Part shown: in pieces, positions 9,306-20,218 of the stretch
Numbering within the stretch: position 1 is the first letter of the stretch
Layout: each line of letters starts with the position of its first letter
Assembly: GCF_000003605.2 (NCBI RefSeq)
Contig: NW_003131909.1
Span: 3,373 to 30,939 of the forward strand
Reading direction: 5' to 3'
DNA length: 27,567 nucleotides
Origin: Saccoglossus kowalevskii
Lineage: Eukaryota > Hemichordata > Enteropneusta > Harrimaniidae
Program-made: the position numbers and the translations under genes
Notes under the pieces: generated by a model
What the model saw: only the letters and a program-made list of their open reading frames with translations
Database searches by the model: none
What the model was told of the DNA's origin: nothing

Positions 9306-11663
9306 TATGTATGACGTTTTGAGTTTAAAATGGAGGCATTACAATCAGAGGAGGCAATAACACGTAGTTAGTATTGCAAATCTGTCGTTTTTATAAGTTC
9401 GACAGTCTTTTATGGTACACCGTGTATGGATCACAGTCAGTCGTGTCTTATTGTGTTCATTCGCAATTATATAATTTGATTAGGCTAAAGATGTGTTGTC
9501 AGGATATTTCACCTTTACACATGGATACGGGACATATTATGGAAACTGCAGTGTTCAGAGGCAAATCTTATACGTCAATGCAAACAGTGTAATCCAATGT
9601 GAGTTATGTAAATACCATGGGCGCTCATGGTAACAACAAATGAAAGACTGCTATTCCTCCTGGGATCTATAGGTCCATGGTATTACCAAGTGGACATACA
9701 CAGCTGGAGATTGGATTATTCGTCGACAAAAACAATTTCAAACTATTTGCATGATATTCTGTGAAATGTTGTAATTTCATTGTGTTTACTCATGTGGAAC
9801 GACAAAGTAACACTGGATCAGTATTATGTGGATTAACACATACAAACAAATTGTAAACAACGCAACTCATGGCCCTTAGATGACCTATTATTCCACATGG
9901 GCAGATGTCTTGCACAACAAGACTAGTACGTGACAGCTATGAGATTATCCGTCGGTAAACAACGAGACGTACATGGGTAGTAAAAGTGTCATTGTGGTAT
10001 GTGATATCACTACGCTCTGCCGACATCCACCGTTAGACTTGTTGCAAAGACTATAGTATTTGGTTGTTGGCGATGAATCTATGTTGAGTCGTATTTACTG
10101 TGATGTTTGAAAAACAAAGAACCTTGTATGGAGAACTGCCATACTAGATGAACGTAGCCAAATTCCACACAAATGATGTTTCATGATTTCCAATGACGCC
10201 AAAGTAATACGTGTGTATGAGAATTAACATATACTCGCTGATTTGGTCCTTGTTGTTCGATACGACGTCGTTATTTTTAACATTTAAATTTATTCTGGTG
10301 AACGGTATATATTTATAACTACAAAAAGACTCGAATACTTTAAGGTATCATGGTTAACACGGCGCATAGTGTTGCGTGTGGGTACCACGACACATTTACA
10401 ACACGTGTCAACTACATTGTTCTGTATGAAAAGGTGCTTCTCGAACGGGTCAGAGGTCAATTGTTAGTTGATGCAATTTGTTGAGCTGTAACAACGCATT
10501 CGTGTCACTCTATTACCAGTACTCCACCAGGCAATGTACGAGATTGATTCTCTGGTCACGTAATCGGGTGAATCAACATGTTTTGACAGCAAAACATATA
10601 AGTCAATATTTTCCTAATATCATAGATAAATATACCAGTATACGCCGGTTATAATAAAGAGGGGGCTGAAAACATTCTATAATTTACAAAGCAATATATA
10701 TATAACATGTGGATATCAAAATAAAGTAATGACAATCTGGCATTTTTTTCAAGACACTTTAGGGCTGAAATGCCAAATAATTAAGAAAAATAGTGCTGAC
10801 CAAATTATTATTTTTTTATTTATTTTTTTTTTATTTTTAGTAAATAGATTTAACGACTGTTTCTCTTCAGAAATACGTGAAATGTAGTGTTACCAATAAA
10901 CGTCACAAGTTATTACCAAGTGTACCGACGGGTTGCACCGCCCCTAGTAATAAATAACATTGATCGGATGTCATAAATCAACGACCGTCATCGGGCATTT
11001 ATTTCTCGGGTACTTATATGTCGTTTTCATTAATTAATCCACTTATTCTGTGCCTCGGCCTGCGAATCGTAGAATATTTTGACAATACAAATAATTAGTA
11101 TCTTCTGTTCAAGACATAGACAATGTTATGTTAGACTTTGTTTGGACTAGTAACATACACAGTGGCATAAATCTCTTCTGACCAGAATAAAAAAAACACA
11201 TAAAAGGTTGTGTAAATCATGCTTCATAATATGTTAATATGCTCCATGTAGTATTTGGTGAGGAATGGAGTTGATTAACTCGAGGTGAGGTGGAATCAAA
11301 ACGTCCAGTCATTTTTCATTAAAAATAATACACACAAAATAAAGCTACAATTTCGTATTTCGTTAAAGCTAATGTCCTGAATGTTCAGATCATTGTTCTG
11401 TTTTATTATTTGCCTCACTGTGATTTTTATTCACGATATGTCGCACCCAGCAACACACTCCTCCCTACACTCGTCGAGTTGCTATACAGTGGAGTAAATA
11501 AATACTGTGTTACTAACCTCATCATTGCACTTCGAACGTCACGATATATGCGAGCATGGCACAATGGGTTACATACTCCTCACAGTTCTGACTAGATAAT
11601 CTCATGATCCGGGAGCATTCCTGTTGAACTAGCTCATTATTCGCGTTTAATTAACATTTCAAC
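9306..11663. other. Non-coding stretch upstream of gene 1
   Basis: No gene seen. A poly-T/A-rich tract lies at about 10805-10845. The 380 bp before gene 1 hold no clear TATA box; GTTGCTATAC at 11478 is only an X-box half site. Small open frames at 9374 and 11410 have no support. Confidence 0.45.
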
Positions 11664-14202
11664 ATGAGTCGTCCACGTCCAGGGAAAACTAAGCTAGTGA
11701 GCTCACGAAGACGGAACCCGAAGAACAAAACAGACGAAGCTAAAACTGATCACATAGACAATGAAAATAATGTCGATACTCGTAGACTAAGCAATGAAAA
11801 CATCGTCGTCGTCACTGTCAGTGAAAATGGTGATATCAAAAATACTCAGAACGATCGTCCACGTCCAAGGAAAACTAAGCTAGTGAGCTCACGAAAACGG
11901 AACCCGAAGAACAAAACAGACGAAGCTAAAACTGATCACATAGACAATGAAAATAATGTCGATACTCGTAGACTAAGCAATGAAAACATCGTCGTCGTCA
12001 CTGTCAGTGAAAATGGCGATATCGAAAATACTCAGAACGATCGAAGTTATCTGAAGAACAGTGCCAGTTCTGGTAGTATACGGGAGAAAGATCCTGAGAA
12101 ACAACATGCAGAATTTTACGATCTGGATAATTCGCAGGTAAGTTGGTAAGAAATGAATGTAAGGTCACTTATTATGTAATTTAACGTGGTAGTACGCTGA
12201 GAAAAAGATACTATTTTCACCCTGATAATTCCTGCAAAGAGTATGACAAACAACCGCATGTCTACGTCTGAGTAGCTCAAGCATATACAACTCAATTTAG
12301 GAATGCCGTGCTTGCTATAAGGCTCTTCACATACCACGCATCCAAACGCTGATTCTAGGCGACTGCTGCTCTAGCAATACGTCTTTGGAAAATAATTTAA
12401 ATAAGGGATAAAACATATATTATTATAAAAAAATATATATATATACTAGTAGTCCTGACATGCAGATTGCCTTCATGCAATACCTTGTCTAAATATGATC
12501 ATGCTTAGACGTACTATATTGAGATGTCTAGTGGATGTGACTCCTTGCCGTCTAATTCGCATGATGTTTCCGAACTAAGCTCACAAAGATGACCTGTTGG
12601 CGTAATTTAATATGTCATATGTACACGTCTTAAAGTGTAGCGTATCTATATATTCCATCCAATGTTGTTGTCGCCTTAATTTTTCAAATGCCATTTTGTA
12701 ACCAGCAAAATTTCGGTGAAACATTTCGCAAAATATTATGTATTTTTTTAATAATCTCCGTGTTAATTTTGAACCGACTCAACATAATTTATCATTAGCT
12801 ACATATCTTAACACGTCCATTATTACATTTTTAAGACAAACGGAGGCGGATTTGTTTTCAGAAAGCCCGGATGTGGAAGTTGACTTTGGCTTTCAATTGA
12901 GAAGGAGATTTTATAAAATAGTGTAGTACTGTTGTCAAAGATGTATTATTAGTGTCGGGTATTTCACGCCGATCCGACCAAGTTACATTGTATTATGTTT
13001 GTACACGACAACAATCACTTTGGGTCACTAAGAGGACAATCATTCGAAAATTTATTTCATTTTTACTGTATATTTTATTTTGTATTATATTGACTGTTGC
13101 CATATACAGCTTTCGCGATGACCACAACTTTGAAATAAAAACTTCCAGCAACCAAATAATAATTGCTGAGAAGAGTAATTTGAATGCTCTAACTTGTTGA
13201 TCATTACATCAGACTTGTGATGTGTCTACGTCATTTCACCGAACACTGTCATGCCGACATGCACAACCGATTATAAATTATTGTATTTTGTCAGATTGCT
13301 GAACACGATTCAGTGAAGAGCTACAAGAGTAGCGTAGGGTACGATGGCGATCCATTGTGGATGTGTAAGCAATGTTGGTGGTGGTTGTGGTTTGTGGTTG
13401 GTGCACTCATTGGTGGTCTTATTATAGGAATAGCACTAGGTGTTATTCTAGGCATACCAGTTTCAGGTGAGTCGATCAAAATTAGAGGAACGAAGGTGCC
13501 TTATTTACACTACGATGTGTCTTCGCATTACTTGTAAACACACAATGTGTTTCGCTTGTATATGCTGCATGGGACTCATAACAAACACATAATGCACAGT
13601 GCCACGATTGCGCATGCGTTGTCTAATTATTGTCGTGTGTGCCAGTGGTTTACTCTGACAATCACATGAATATGGCGCATTTCTTATACGTTTTCCGTGT
13701 GTTGGGCATTGTTTGTGTTTTGAACTGCCCTTCAATGACAATATTATCTGTAAGACGTTTTACCACGTACCTGATTCGTTAGTACCTGGCAATGGTCTAT
13801 GCTTAGAAAATACAATATAAATGTTTTCTAGTGTCTTTGGTTTTGCACAGGAACTGTGATTTTTGTTTGTTTGTTTTTGTCCATGACTTTGTAATCTTTA
13901 TTATTTGTTACATAGCAACAAATGACGACAAAACAGATTGCATAGATGAGCTGACAGCGTGCATTGAAGGTAGAAATACATATGCGGGGACGTACGGTGG
14001 TCTGAATCCAACGGGAGCCGGATGTAAAAACTACTTAGACGGTTGTTACATTGACGGGATGTCGGTCATATGCCAAAAGCCAGGAAGTTTACATTTTAAA
14101 ACTACCGTGAGCGGGGCCTCTAGTGACTGTGAGAGAGATTCCACTAACACCACAATAACATGCGGAGTCACGATGAAAATGATAACATATTGTTACAATT
14201 AA
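11664..14202 (+). CDS. Gene 1: type II single-pass membrane protein with Cys-rich ectodomain (3 exons, 310 aa, unknown family)
   Basis: Exons are 11664-12137, 13295-13466 and 13916-14202, with introns GTAAGT..TCAG (phase 0) and GTGAGT..ATAG (phase 1). The joined frame is 933 nt. The ATG has A at -3. Residues 3-126 are two 62-residue near-identical repeats, each beginning with a basic motif K-x-K-L-V-S-S-R-x-R-N-P-K; residues 127-185 are polar and end in a C-x-x-C patch. A tryptophan-led hydrophobic helix spans about 186-212, with glycines at 194, 198, 203, 207 and 211. Residues 216-310 are a Cys-rich domain (Cys 224, 231, 252, 259, 268, 287, 298, 308) with one sequon at N293. There is no N-terminal signal peptide, so N-in/C-out (type II) is inferred. 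Its downstream neighbour (16515-18126) is a paralogue with the same exon plan. An ATTAAA at 14212 is a possible polyadenylation signal. I do not recognise the family; function is unknown. Exon structure is confident because both phases and the paralogue agree. Confidence 0.82.
11670..12041 (+). repeat. Two tandem 186-bp coding repeats in exon 1 of gene 1
   Basis: Units 11670-11855 and 11856-12041 are in frame and differ at only four positions that I can see. Three differences change the residue (G/R, R/K, K/E) and one is silent. Each unit encodes 62 residues: the basic R-P-R-P-x-K-T-K-L-V-S-S-R motif followed by an acidic/polar stretch. The paralogue at 16515 has a single equivalent module, so the duplication is specific to gene 1 and recent. 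Confidence 0.95.
12138..13294 (+). other. Intron 1 of gene 1 (phase 0)
   Basis: This 1157-nt intron begins GTAAGT directly after a CAG exon end and ends TTGTATTTTGTCAG. It contains an AT-rich run with a short (TA)n tract near 12427-12445 and a chance open frame at 12952-13197 with one hydrophobic stretch. I see no exon in it with matching splice sites, although a cassette exon cannot be excluded by eye. Confidence 0.75.
13467..13915 (+). other. Intron 2 of gene 1 (phase 1)
   Basis: The 449-nt intron begins GTGAGT and ends TTATTTGTTACATAG. A second acceptor-like TTTGCACAG lies at 13842-13850. Using it would meet a stop in the required frame, so the downstream ATAG site, which also matches the paralogue's exon boundary, is preferred. 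Confidence 0.75.
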
Positions 14203-16330
14203 CAAGGAATGATTAAATAATATAATTATATTTACAATGCGTCACTATGGTAGCTACTTAAAACGTACCTGGCGGCAAATAAGATATCCGAGATATTCCG
14301 TTCAAATGTGACTACCAAGCGGGGTCGCCGTGGGGTTCATGCCCAAATATAAGTGGAATAGGTACACTGAACTATGTCACGAATATTTGTATATATTAGT
14401 CGTTTATATTTAATGACTCTTAATTCACTGACATCATCACACTATACAAAAAACTATAACTATCCAATCAGCTCATTATAATATTATAGCACAATACGCA
14501 TATTATGCATGACCTCAAAATGTCACACATCCTGATATTTATGTGGGTAAATATTCTATCAATTAGACATTTGTCAATTATTATTTTTCTAAGAATGTAG
14601 TTGGTTTACCCCTGGAGTTCATCCAAACCAGTTAAACATGACTAATGGCTGGTATAACATTGTATATTATTTACTGCTACTCTAGATAGAAAGTTCCCGG
14701 ATGTATGAATGTTAGGGGTTATATGCGAATCCTATTAGCTCTTATTTGTATTAGCACTTCCCAGCAGCATATTTATTTCAATTATGGTAATTAAACAGAA
14801 AACTTTTGAATATATATTCGGGGAGGGACCTTTTATGTTGTGTGTATCGTCTTGGTCGTGGTGGGATGGCGCCCAAACCAATACATATATCAGTTCCAAA
14901 TCATTGAAATAAAATTTGATTCTTATTCTATCCTATCAGTCCATTTTACCGTTCATCCTTACTTACTTCAATAATTATTTTAACCTTTTCTCGATTACGC
15001 ACACAAAGTTCCGAGTTTCAGTGTCACGACATCTCATCCGTCATTTTGTTCAACCAAATCTTAGCTGTAAAAAATCACACTGGTACAAAATGTATTTAGA
15101 TACGACAAGTTCAGTTTGATTTGAAGTACCGAAAATTCATATAAAATCTTGGTTTTGTCCAAATGTGGGCACACACGAGCAGGTAATCGTCGTTAACTAA
15201 TTTCAAACGAGCATACAAGTTGTTTTTGTAATCAACCATAATTCCCATTGTCACTAAATGGCATATTGAACGCAGCCGGAAGATGACATTACATTTCTAC
15301 CAAGTTATACTTTTTATTTTTCCTCTACATTGTTCGTGTAATCTTAATTCGATATGTGTTTTGTGGAGCATAGATTATTTTGTTTAATACGTGTTTTGGG
15401 ATCGCCATATACATATACGAAGAAAGTTTTCGAAATTTGATTGAAAAACAATGTATTTTATGCGCCGTGTATACATCGCATTCGTTCAAGACCGACCACG
15501 GCATTGAGCCACGACCGTTGTTCTTCAAATAACACCAGCATGATAAAATAAAATATGTGTTCTTCACAGTGAAGTTTGTGTGGTTTATCTTGAAATATGT
15601 AATTACGAAAAAACCAAATGGAGTCAGGTACACACTGTCGAACAAATCCACATTTGACATTCAACATGTATATTTTTATTTATAACTATTCTCGTTGTGT
15701 CCTTTAACAGCTGACCTACAGTGGCATGGGTTCTTGGCTGTGTGTACGTAATAACATAAATGTTGTTGCCGCTAAGAATAATACATTGTCATTGAGTTTG
15801 TTCATCTGACAAACTAACAATAGGCTCTTTGTTACCCACAGACGTCGGCGTATCAACGTCTGACAGAAACGGCGTGCCTTGGTATGCTTGATTGAAGTGC
15901 GTGATATCTGTACGTCAGCATTAACAATGCTGCGTTTTTGGACCCAGGTGTTGGCTAGCTCTGAGATCAAACAAGGATTACACATTCCAACAGAAAGGCA
16001 CATTAATATACGCGACAGTAGTTTAAATAGTCCGTCAATATATATTGATTTTTTTTGTCTGTCTATTCTCATCGAATAATCGCGTGTTATGTATAGCCAC
16101 ACCCAAAGCAGGTCGGGTTTTGGCTTTATTAATATAATGGAAATAGTTACGATTTATATAAGTGATTCATCCAACTTGTTGTTAAAAGATCACTAAGTTA
16201 TACACAAATTTAAAATTCACATGTTTAGTGAATTCTATTGCTCAATAATTTATTGGTTGCTGAGACGATGGCTGATTGAATTCGAACTCTCTTGCGAAGG
16301 TCGACAACAAAATATTGTGGACACATCGGT
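14203..16330. other. Intergenic region between the two paralogues
   Basis: About 2.1 kb of AT-rich sequence. ATTAAA at 14212 and AATAAA at 14908 are possible 3' ends for gene 1. Minus-strand open frames of 111, 69 and 128 codons (15325-15667 and 15716-16102) overlap one another in different frames and show no recognisable domain. I see no third copy of the paralogous gene here and no RNA gene. Confidence 0.5.
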
Positions 16331-16335
16331 GATTG

Positions 16336-16348
16336 GTTGCCTGGCAAC
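16336..16348 (+). promoter_or_regulatory. X-box-like RFX site upstream of gene 2
   Basis: GTTGCCTGGCAAC is a perfect inverted repeat with a one-base spacer and matches the RFX X-box layout (RYYNYY-N1-3-RRNRAC). It lies 167 bp upstream of the gene 2 ATG, next to an ATTGG (inverted CCAAT box) at 16332-16336. Binding is inferred from sequence only. Confidence 0.6.
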
Positions 16349-16426
16349 GTTAATCTTCACAGCTAGCTGGCGTATAATTGATGACGAGACACTGCTACTA
16401 ATGTACGATCTATCGAGGTAGTTTTT

Positions 16427-16440
16427 ATTGCTATGGTAAC
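16427..16440 (+). promoter_or_regulatory. Second X-box-like RFX site upstream of gene 2
   Basis: ATTGCTATGGTAAC fits the X-box pattern with one weaker position in the left half. It sits 75 bp upstream of the gene 2 ATG and about 90 bp from the first X-box. A weak TATA-like CATAAAAAGC follows at 16481-16490. Confidence 0.5.
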
Positions 16441-16514
16441 CCTGTTTACAAGCATAATATACTGTACAATGATTTGATCACATAAAAAGCCTTTAATCGA
16501 CCGCAGCCCGTATA

Positions 16515-17745
16515 ATGAGTAGTACAGGCAAAGTTAAGCTAACCAGCTCGCGTAAGCGAAATCCGAAGAAGAATCAAGTTGAAGATGCGGATTCAGCCGT
16601 TGAACTTGGCGATATCGGCGTCGATGAACAGTCACGCCATACCGTCACAAATGGCAATGTAAAGCAACGAGAGTACGGAGATGATAAAGACGACATACAA
16701 CCGACACCTGATGACAATAACAAAACGAAGACGTTTGACGACGAATCGTTGCGTGACGAGAAAGACGATCGCCGATCAATAGGCGGTGAAAATGACGAAG
16801 CACAAAAACGGGATGGTGAATATGATGATGACCGCTTATATGGTACAAACAGTAAAGATAAAATTGACGAAAATTACCAGGTAAACCAATTAATTAATTA
16901 AACTAAACCAATTTTGAGTTTGAGCGTGTTATACTACTACATCATGGTACTTAATACTGTGGAGGGACCATGATTCTAACAGCTTGCAGAGAGAATTGAA
17001 AATAGTGATCTAATCATAAGTACTGGATTTATCTAGCAGCCATAATATTGATTTTTATTGGCATTCTTCCTAGTTATGGCGCTACGTGGTCCAAAAATGT
17101 GAACATAATTTTTCCGACTTTGGGGAAATTTAATGCAGATATTTTGGTAGGGTTGTTTATCGAAGAGCGAATGTCTGCAGTGAAGCGAAGTATCAGTAGA
17201 GAATCAACTATATGACGACAATGTGTGTAAGAGGGGTGGTACCATTCGCCAACACAAAACACATAAAATCCATTCATCATAGGTGTATCGACATTGAAAT
17301 AAAATATTCCCTTGAATAAAATGGAAAAAAAATCTCCTTTGATAGAAATAACTGATTAATTACGTCAATTAATCATTTATAAATATATTTACCTCTATGG
17401 CAACCAACATTAACAAAGACCATTGTCGGTATATTGTAAATAGTCAACTACATATTAGAATATTGTTCATTAGTTACAGGAAAAGTCATTACCAACTACT
17501 ATTTACAATTTGTAACCTGTAGATAAAGGCAAAGAACACAAACTCTAACGACGGCTCCGATAGTCTATGTAGCCTGGCATGTAAACGGAACTGGTGGTGC
17601 TGGCCATTCTGTCTGGGTATAGTGATCGGTGCCGTCGTGATAGGAATATTTATAGGTATCATACTTAGTGGCCAGCTTAGAAGTAAGTGTTGTGCATTAT
17701 AATTTATAGCCTTGCCGTGTTCGATTGATTGATTGATTTATTAAC

Positions 17746-17804
<59 letters not shown>

Positions 17805-18126
17805 CGGGCATTTGCTTATATTTATTTCCACAGTTGTTTCAGATGAATACACCTATTGTAGCATTGAACTAGACATATGTACAGACGACGTGGCTTCTTA
17901 CTGTGCACAGTATGGTTCCCTCAACGGCTATGCATGTGGGAGTGGTTGCACTCACTACGTGAACAACTGTAGAGTACATGACAACACTGTTAGTTGCAAC
18001 AATTTCTACATGGTGACCTACCCTCACCCCAACTCTACTGAGGAATGTGAGAAGAATTATTCAAATAACAAAACCGATGTCGATATTCAATGTGGTTCGG
18101 ACGTAAGCATGGATCCCGTCTGTTGA
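16515..18126 (+). CDS. Gene 2: type II single-pass membrane protein with Cys-rich ectodomain (3 exons, 272 aa, paralogue of gene 1)
   Basis: Exons are 16515-16880, 17523-17682 and 17834-18126, with introns GTAAAC..TGTAG (phase 0) and GTAAGT..CACAG (phase 1). The joined frame is 819 nt. The ATG has A at -3. Residues 6-19 hold K-V-K-L-T-S-S-R-K-R-N-P-K-K, the same motif as gene 1. Residues 20-122 are strongly charged (D, E, K, R) and look disordered. A C-x3-C patch with W-W-C-W leads into a hydrophobic helix at about 146-170, with glycines at 154, 158, 163 and 167. The ectodomain 176-272 has ten cysteines (184, 191, 199, 210, 214, 221, 230, 247, 262, 272); eight match gene 1 in order, and C-x6-C, C-x6-C, C-x8-C and C-x9-C spacings are identical. 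Sequons are at N242, N250 and N254. Type II orientation is inferred. ATTAAA at 18162 may be the polyadenylation signal. Family and function are unknown. Confidence 0.84.
16881..17522 (+). other. Intron 1 of gene 2 (phase 0)
   Basis: The 642-nt intron runs from GTAAAC to CTGTAG. It contains a weaker X-box-like half site (CTATGGCAAC near 17395-17404). A minus-strand open frame at 17074-17280 has no recognisable content. I see no extra exon. Confidence 0.75.
17723..17804 (+). repeat. (GATT)n microsatellite in intron 2 of gene 2
   Basis: About twenty GATT units with one interruption (around 17738-17746) fill more than half of the 151-nt intron 17683-17833. The array ends about 29 nt before the exon 3 acceptor, so it occupies the usual branch-point neighbourhood. 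Confidence 0.95.
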
Positions 18127-19146
18127 CTTGAGTTAGGGTTGTGTTATTCAGTCTACAATGTATTAAACAATTCCTGAACCTGAACTGCAAAAAAATATTT
18201 CACATCGCCGAGCCGAAAGAAGCAGATAACTGCAAATCCAATTAGTGCGCAACAAAATAGCAACACATTTCGTGTCAGTACATTGTATTTTATGCTTTTC
18301 GATGATATCTGGATGTCACAAACATTATTTATATATATATATATTGCGAATTGAAAATGTTTCCGATAACCAATTGCGAGAATCTGACCGGTGGTGGCGT
18401 GCTCTCTGTAATTTGAAGCAATGAGTCGCATCCAGTGGAATTGGTGGAATTTCCTGGAGTGATCTGTATTTTTCAAACAGTTGTGGACGTTGGGGGTAAA
18501 GTGCGAACACATACTGGGATGAATTTGCTCCAGAATATGTTTTTGTTAATTGGTGTATTCATGGTGTACTTATTCATTCATTTACTTGACATCATGCAGA
18601 GTATACTTAGTATATGCATAATATAACAGTCTTTCATCATAAACACATTGTGTTAATGCTTCCATATAAAACATTTACACGAATATAAAAGTAACCAAAG
18701 CATAGTCATATGTATTGTATATTGTTGATGCTATTATTGGTAATGCTAAAAAGATATACAACGTCAGCAAATGTACCGTATACAACGATCGAATGGAGAT
18801 ACGTGAATGAAACACACATAAGAATTCGACAACACGTATTAGAAACACCGCGGGGAAGTATTTAAACATATAGCGGTACACGCAGAGTTTTGATCAGAGC
18901 CGAGTAAATTACACGTTGGCACTAGCCCGAATGTAATTTATGAGACCCTAATCAGAATTTGGGTTTTATATCTATAAACCCACACTTTCCAGTGATTGTT
19001 TCGGACTTACTGGTACATCACAATAACACGATAAAATTGAAAGATTCAGAAATCCGCATTTTCAGCGCTGAATGTATATTATTGTACGTTATGTCATCTG
19101 CTCATGATAATTCAATGGATACCTCTTGACATTGAAATTACCCTTC

Positions 19147-19149
<3 letters not shown>
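18127..19149. other. Non-coding stretch downstream of gene 2
   Basis: The gene 2 3' end is followed by AT-rich sequence. There is a short (TA)n tract at about 18329-18345 and an imperfect hairpin TGGGTTTTATA/TATAAACCCA at 18959-18982. Overlapping small open frames on both strands (18153-18881) show no domain. Confidence 0.45.

Positions 19150-19238
<89 letters not shown>
19150..19238 (+). repeat. Compound (TA)n-(TG)n microsatellite
   Basis: About 31 TA units (19150-19212) run directly into about 13 TG units (19213-19238). The open frame across it is an artefact that reads Ile-Tyr and Val-Cys repeats. Confidence 0.98.
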
Positions 19239-20218
19239 GGGCTTCTGCCAGGTAAGTGTTCTCAAAACAGTACGCTGAATAACAATTTCAGCCTCCTAGT
19301 CGTATTGTTGAAAAGGACAATGATAGGATACATGATATTATTAAACATCTGTCACCTAACGCCATAAGTTACAGTTTTAACGGGGTATTTTCATCCTACC
19401 AAAAGGAAATGTGAATTCCAAATATGGAATGATTACTCGCGTAAGCGTCTTTTCATAATGCAAACAAACATGGCTGTCACCAGGGTTAGAGCGGAATCCA
19501 CACAAAGAAGTTCGCTGATTCTGTTCTAAACTTTTCGGATTTGGCATTCTCATGATGTATCCTTGGAAGAAACAGATGTATAATAATAAGGCTATTACAA
19601 GGATACCTAAAAGTATGCACTCAGACCCCGGGACTCAGACAGTACGCCGTCCCGGCCCGGGGGGGTCACTCTATATAAAAACCTTACACAATGTGCGTTC
19701 TTGCTAAAAAAAAAATAATAATAGGCCCCTAGGGCTGGCAGCACATTGACAAACCATACCCCCTATTGCGGACACAATGTAAATTTAGTATCCCCTAATG
19801 CAGACATATTGAAGAAAAAACCACCCTCTATTTCAGACACATATTGAGAACATCCTACCCCTATTGCGAGCATTGTCTGCAGTTTTTTGCACTCAGGCGG
19901 AGTGTGATAATCTCAAACAAATTACTGTGTATGCAACTCCTGTTGGTGTCATTCGTTGTTTGGTGAAGAAAGATGAGAAATATTGATATGATTGTGAATA
20001 TGGACAAGTATTTGATAGTTTAATACACAATGCACACAACTTTGCCAGGATTCTTATTCCATCAGATACCATTACGCAATTTTATGTTCGGCTCCGAGTG
20101 ACTTTGGCATGAATACAGAACAGAAAATCCAGAAAAAAGCAGGAGCTGAATGCAAAAGAAGTTTCGGAAGTGTGGATGACTCAGGGATGACTTTCTGCAT
20201 GCGGCTTATTGTAAACGA

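Noticed and set aside
11440-11530. Possible X-boxes upstream of gene 1 (GTTGCTATAC, GTTACTAACC)
   Set aside because: Only half sites fit the RFX consensus; too weak to call.
12952-13200. 82-codon frame with a hydrophobic segment in intron 1 of gene 1
   Set aside because: There is no equivalent in gene 2, it does not join in frame to the conserved exons, and the hydrophobic stretch is T-rich low complexity.
13842-13915. Alternative exon 3 acceptor (TTTGCACAG at 13850) in gene 1
   Set aside because: With the phase left by exon 2 it runs into a stop; the site at 13915 keeps frame and matches the paralogue.
15325-16102. Minus-strand frames of 111, 69 and 128 codons between the paralogues
   Set aside because: They overlap in different frames and with + strand frames, have no recognisable motif, and show no convincing splice partners.
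19104-19367. 87-codon + strand open frame
   Set aside because: It reads straight through the TA/TG microsatellite, giving Ile-Tyr and Val-Cys repeats; no biological support.
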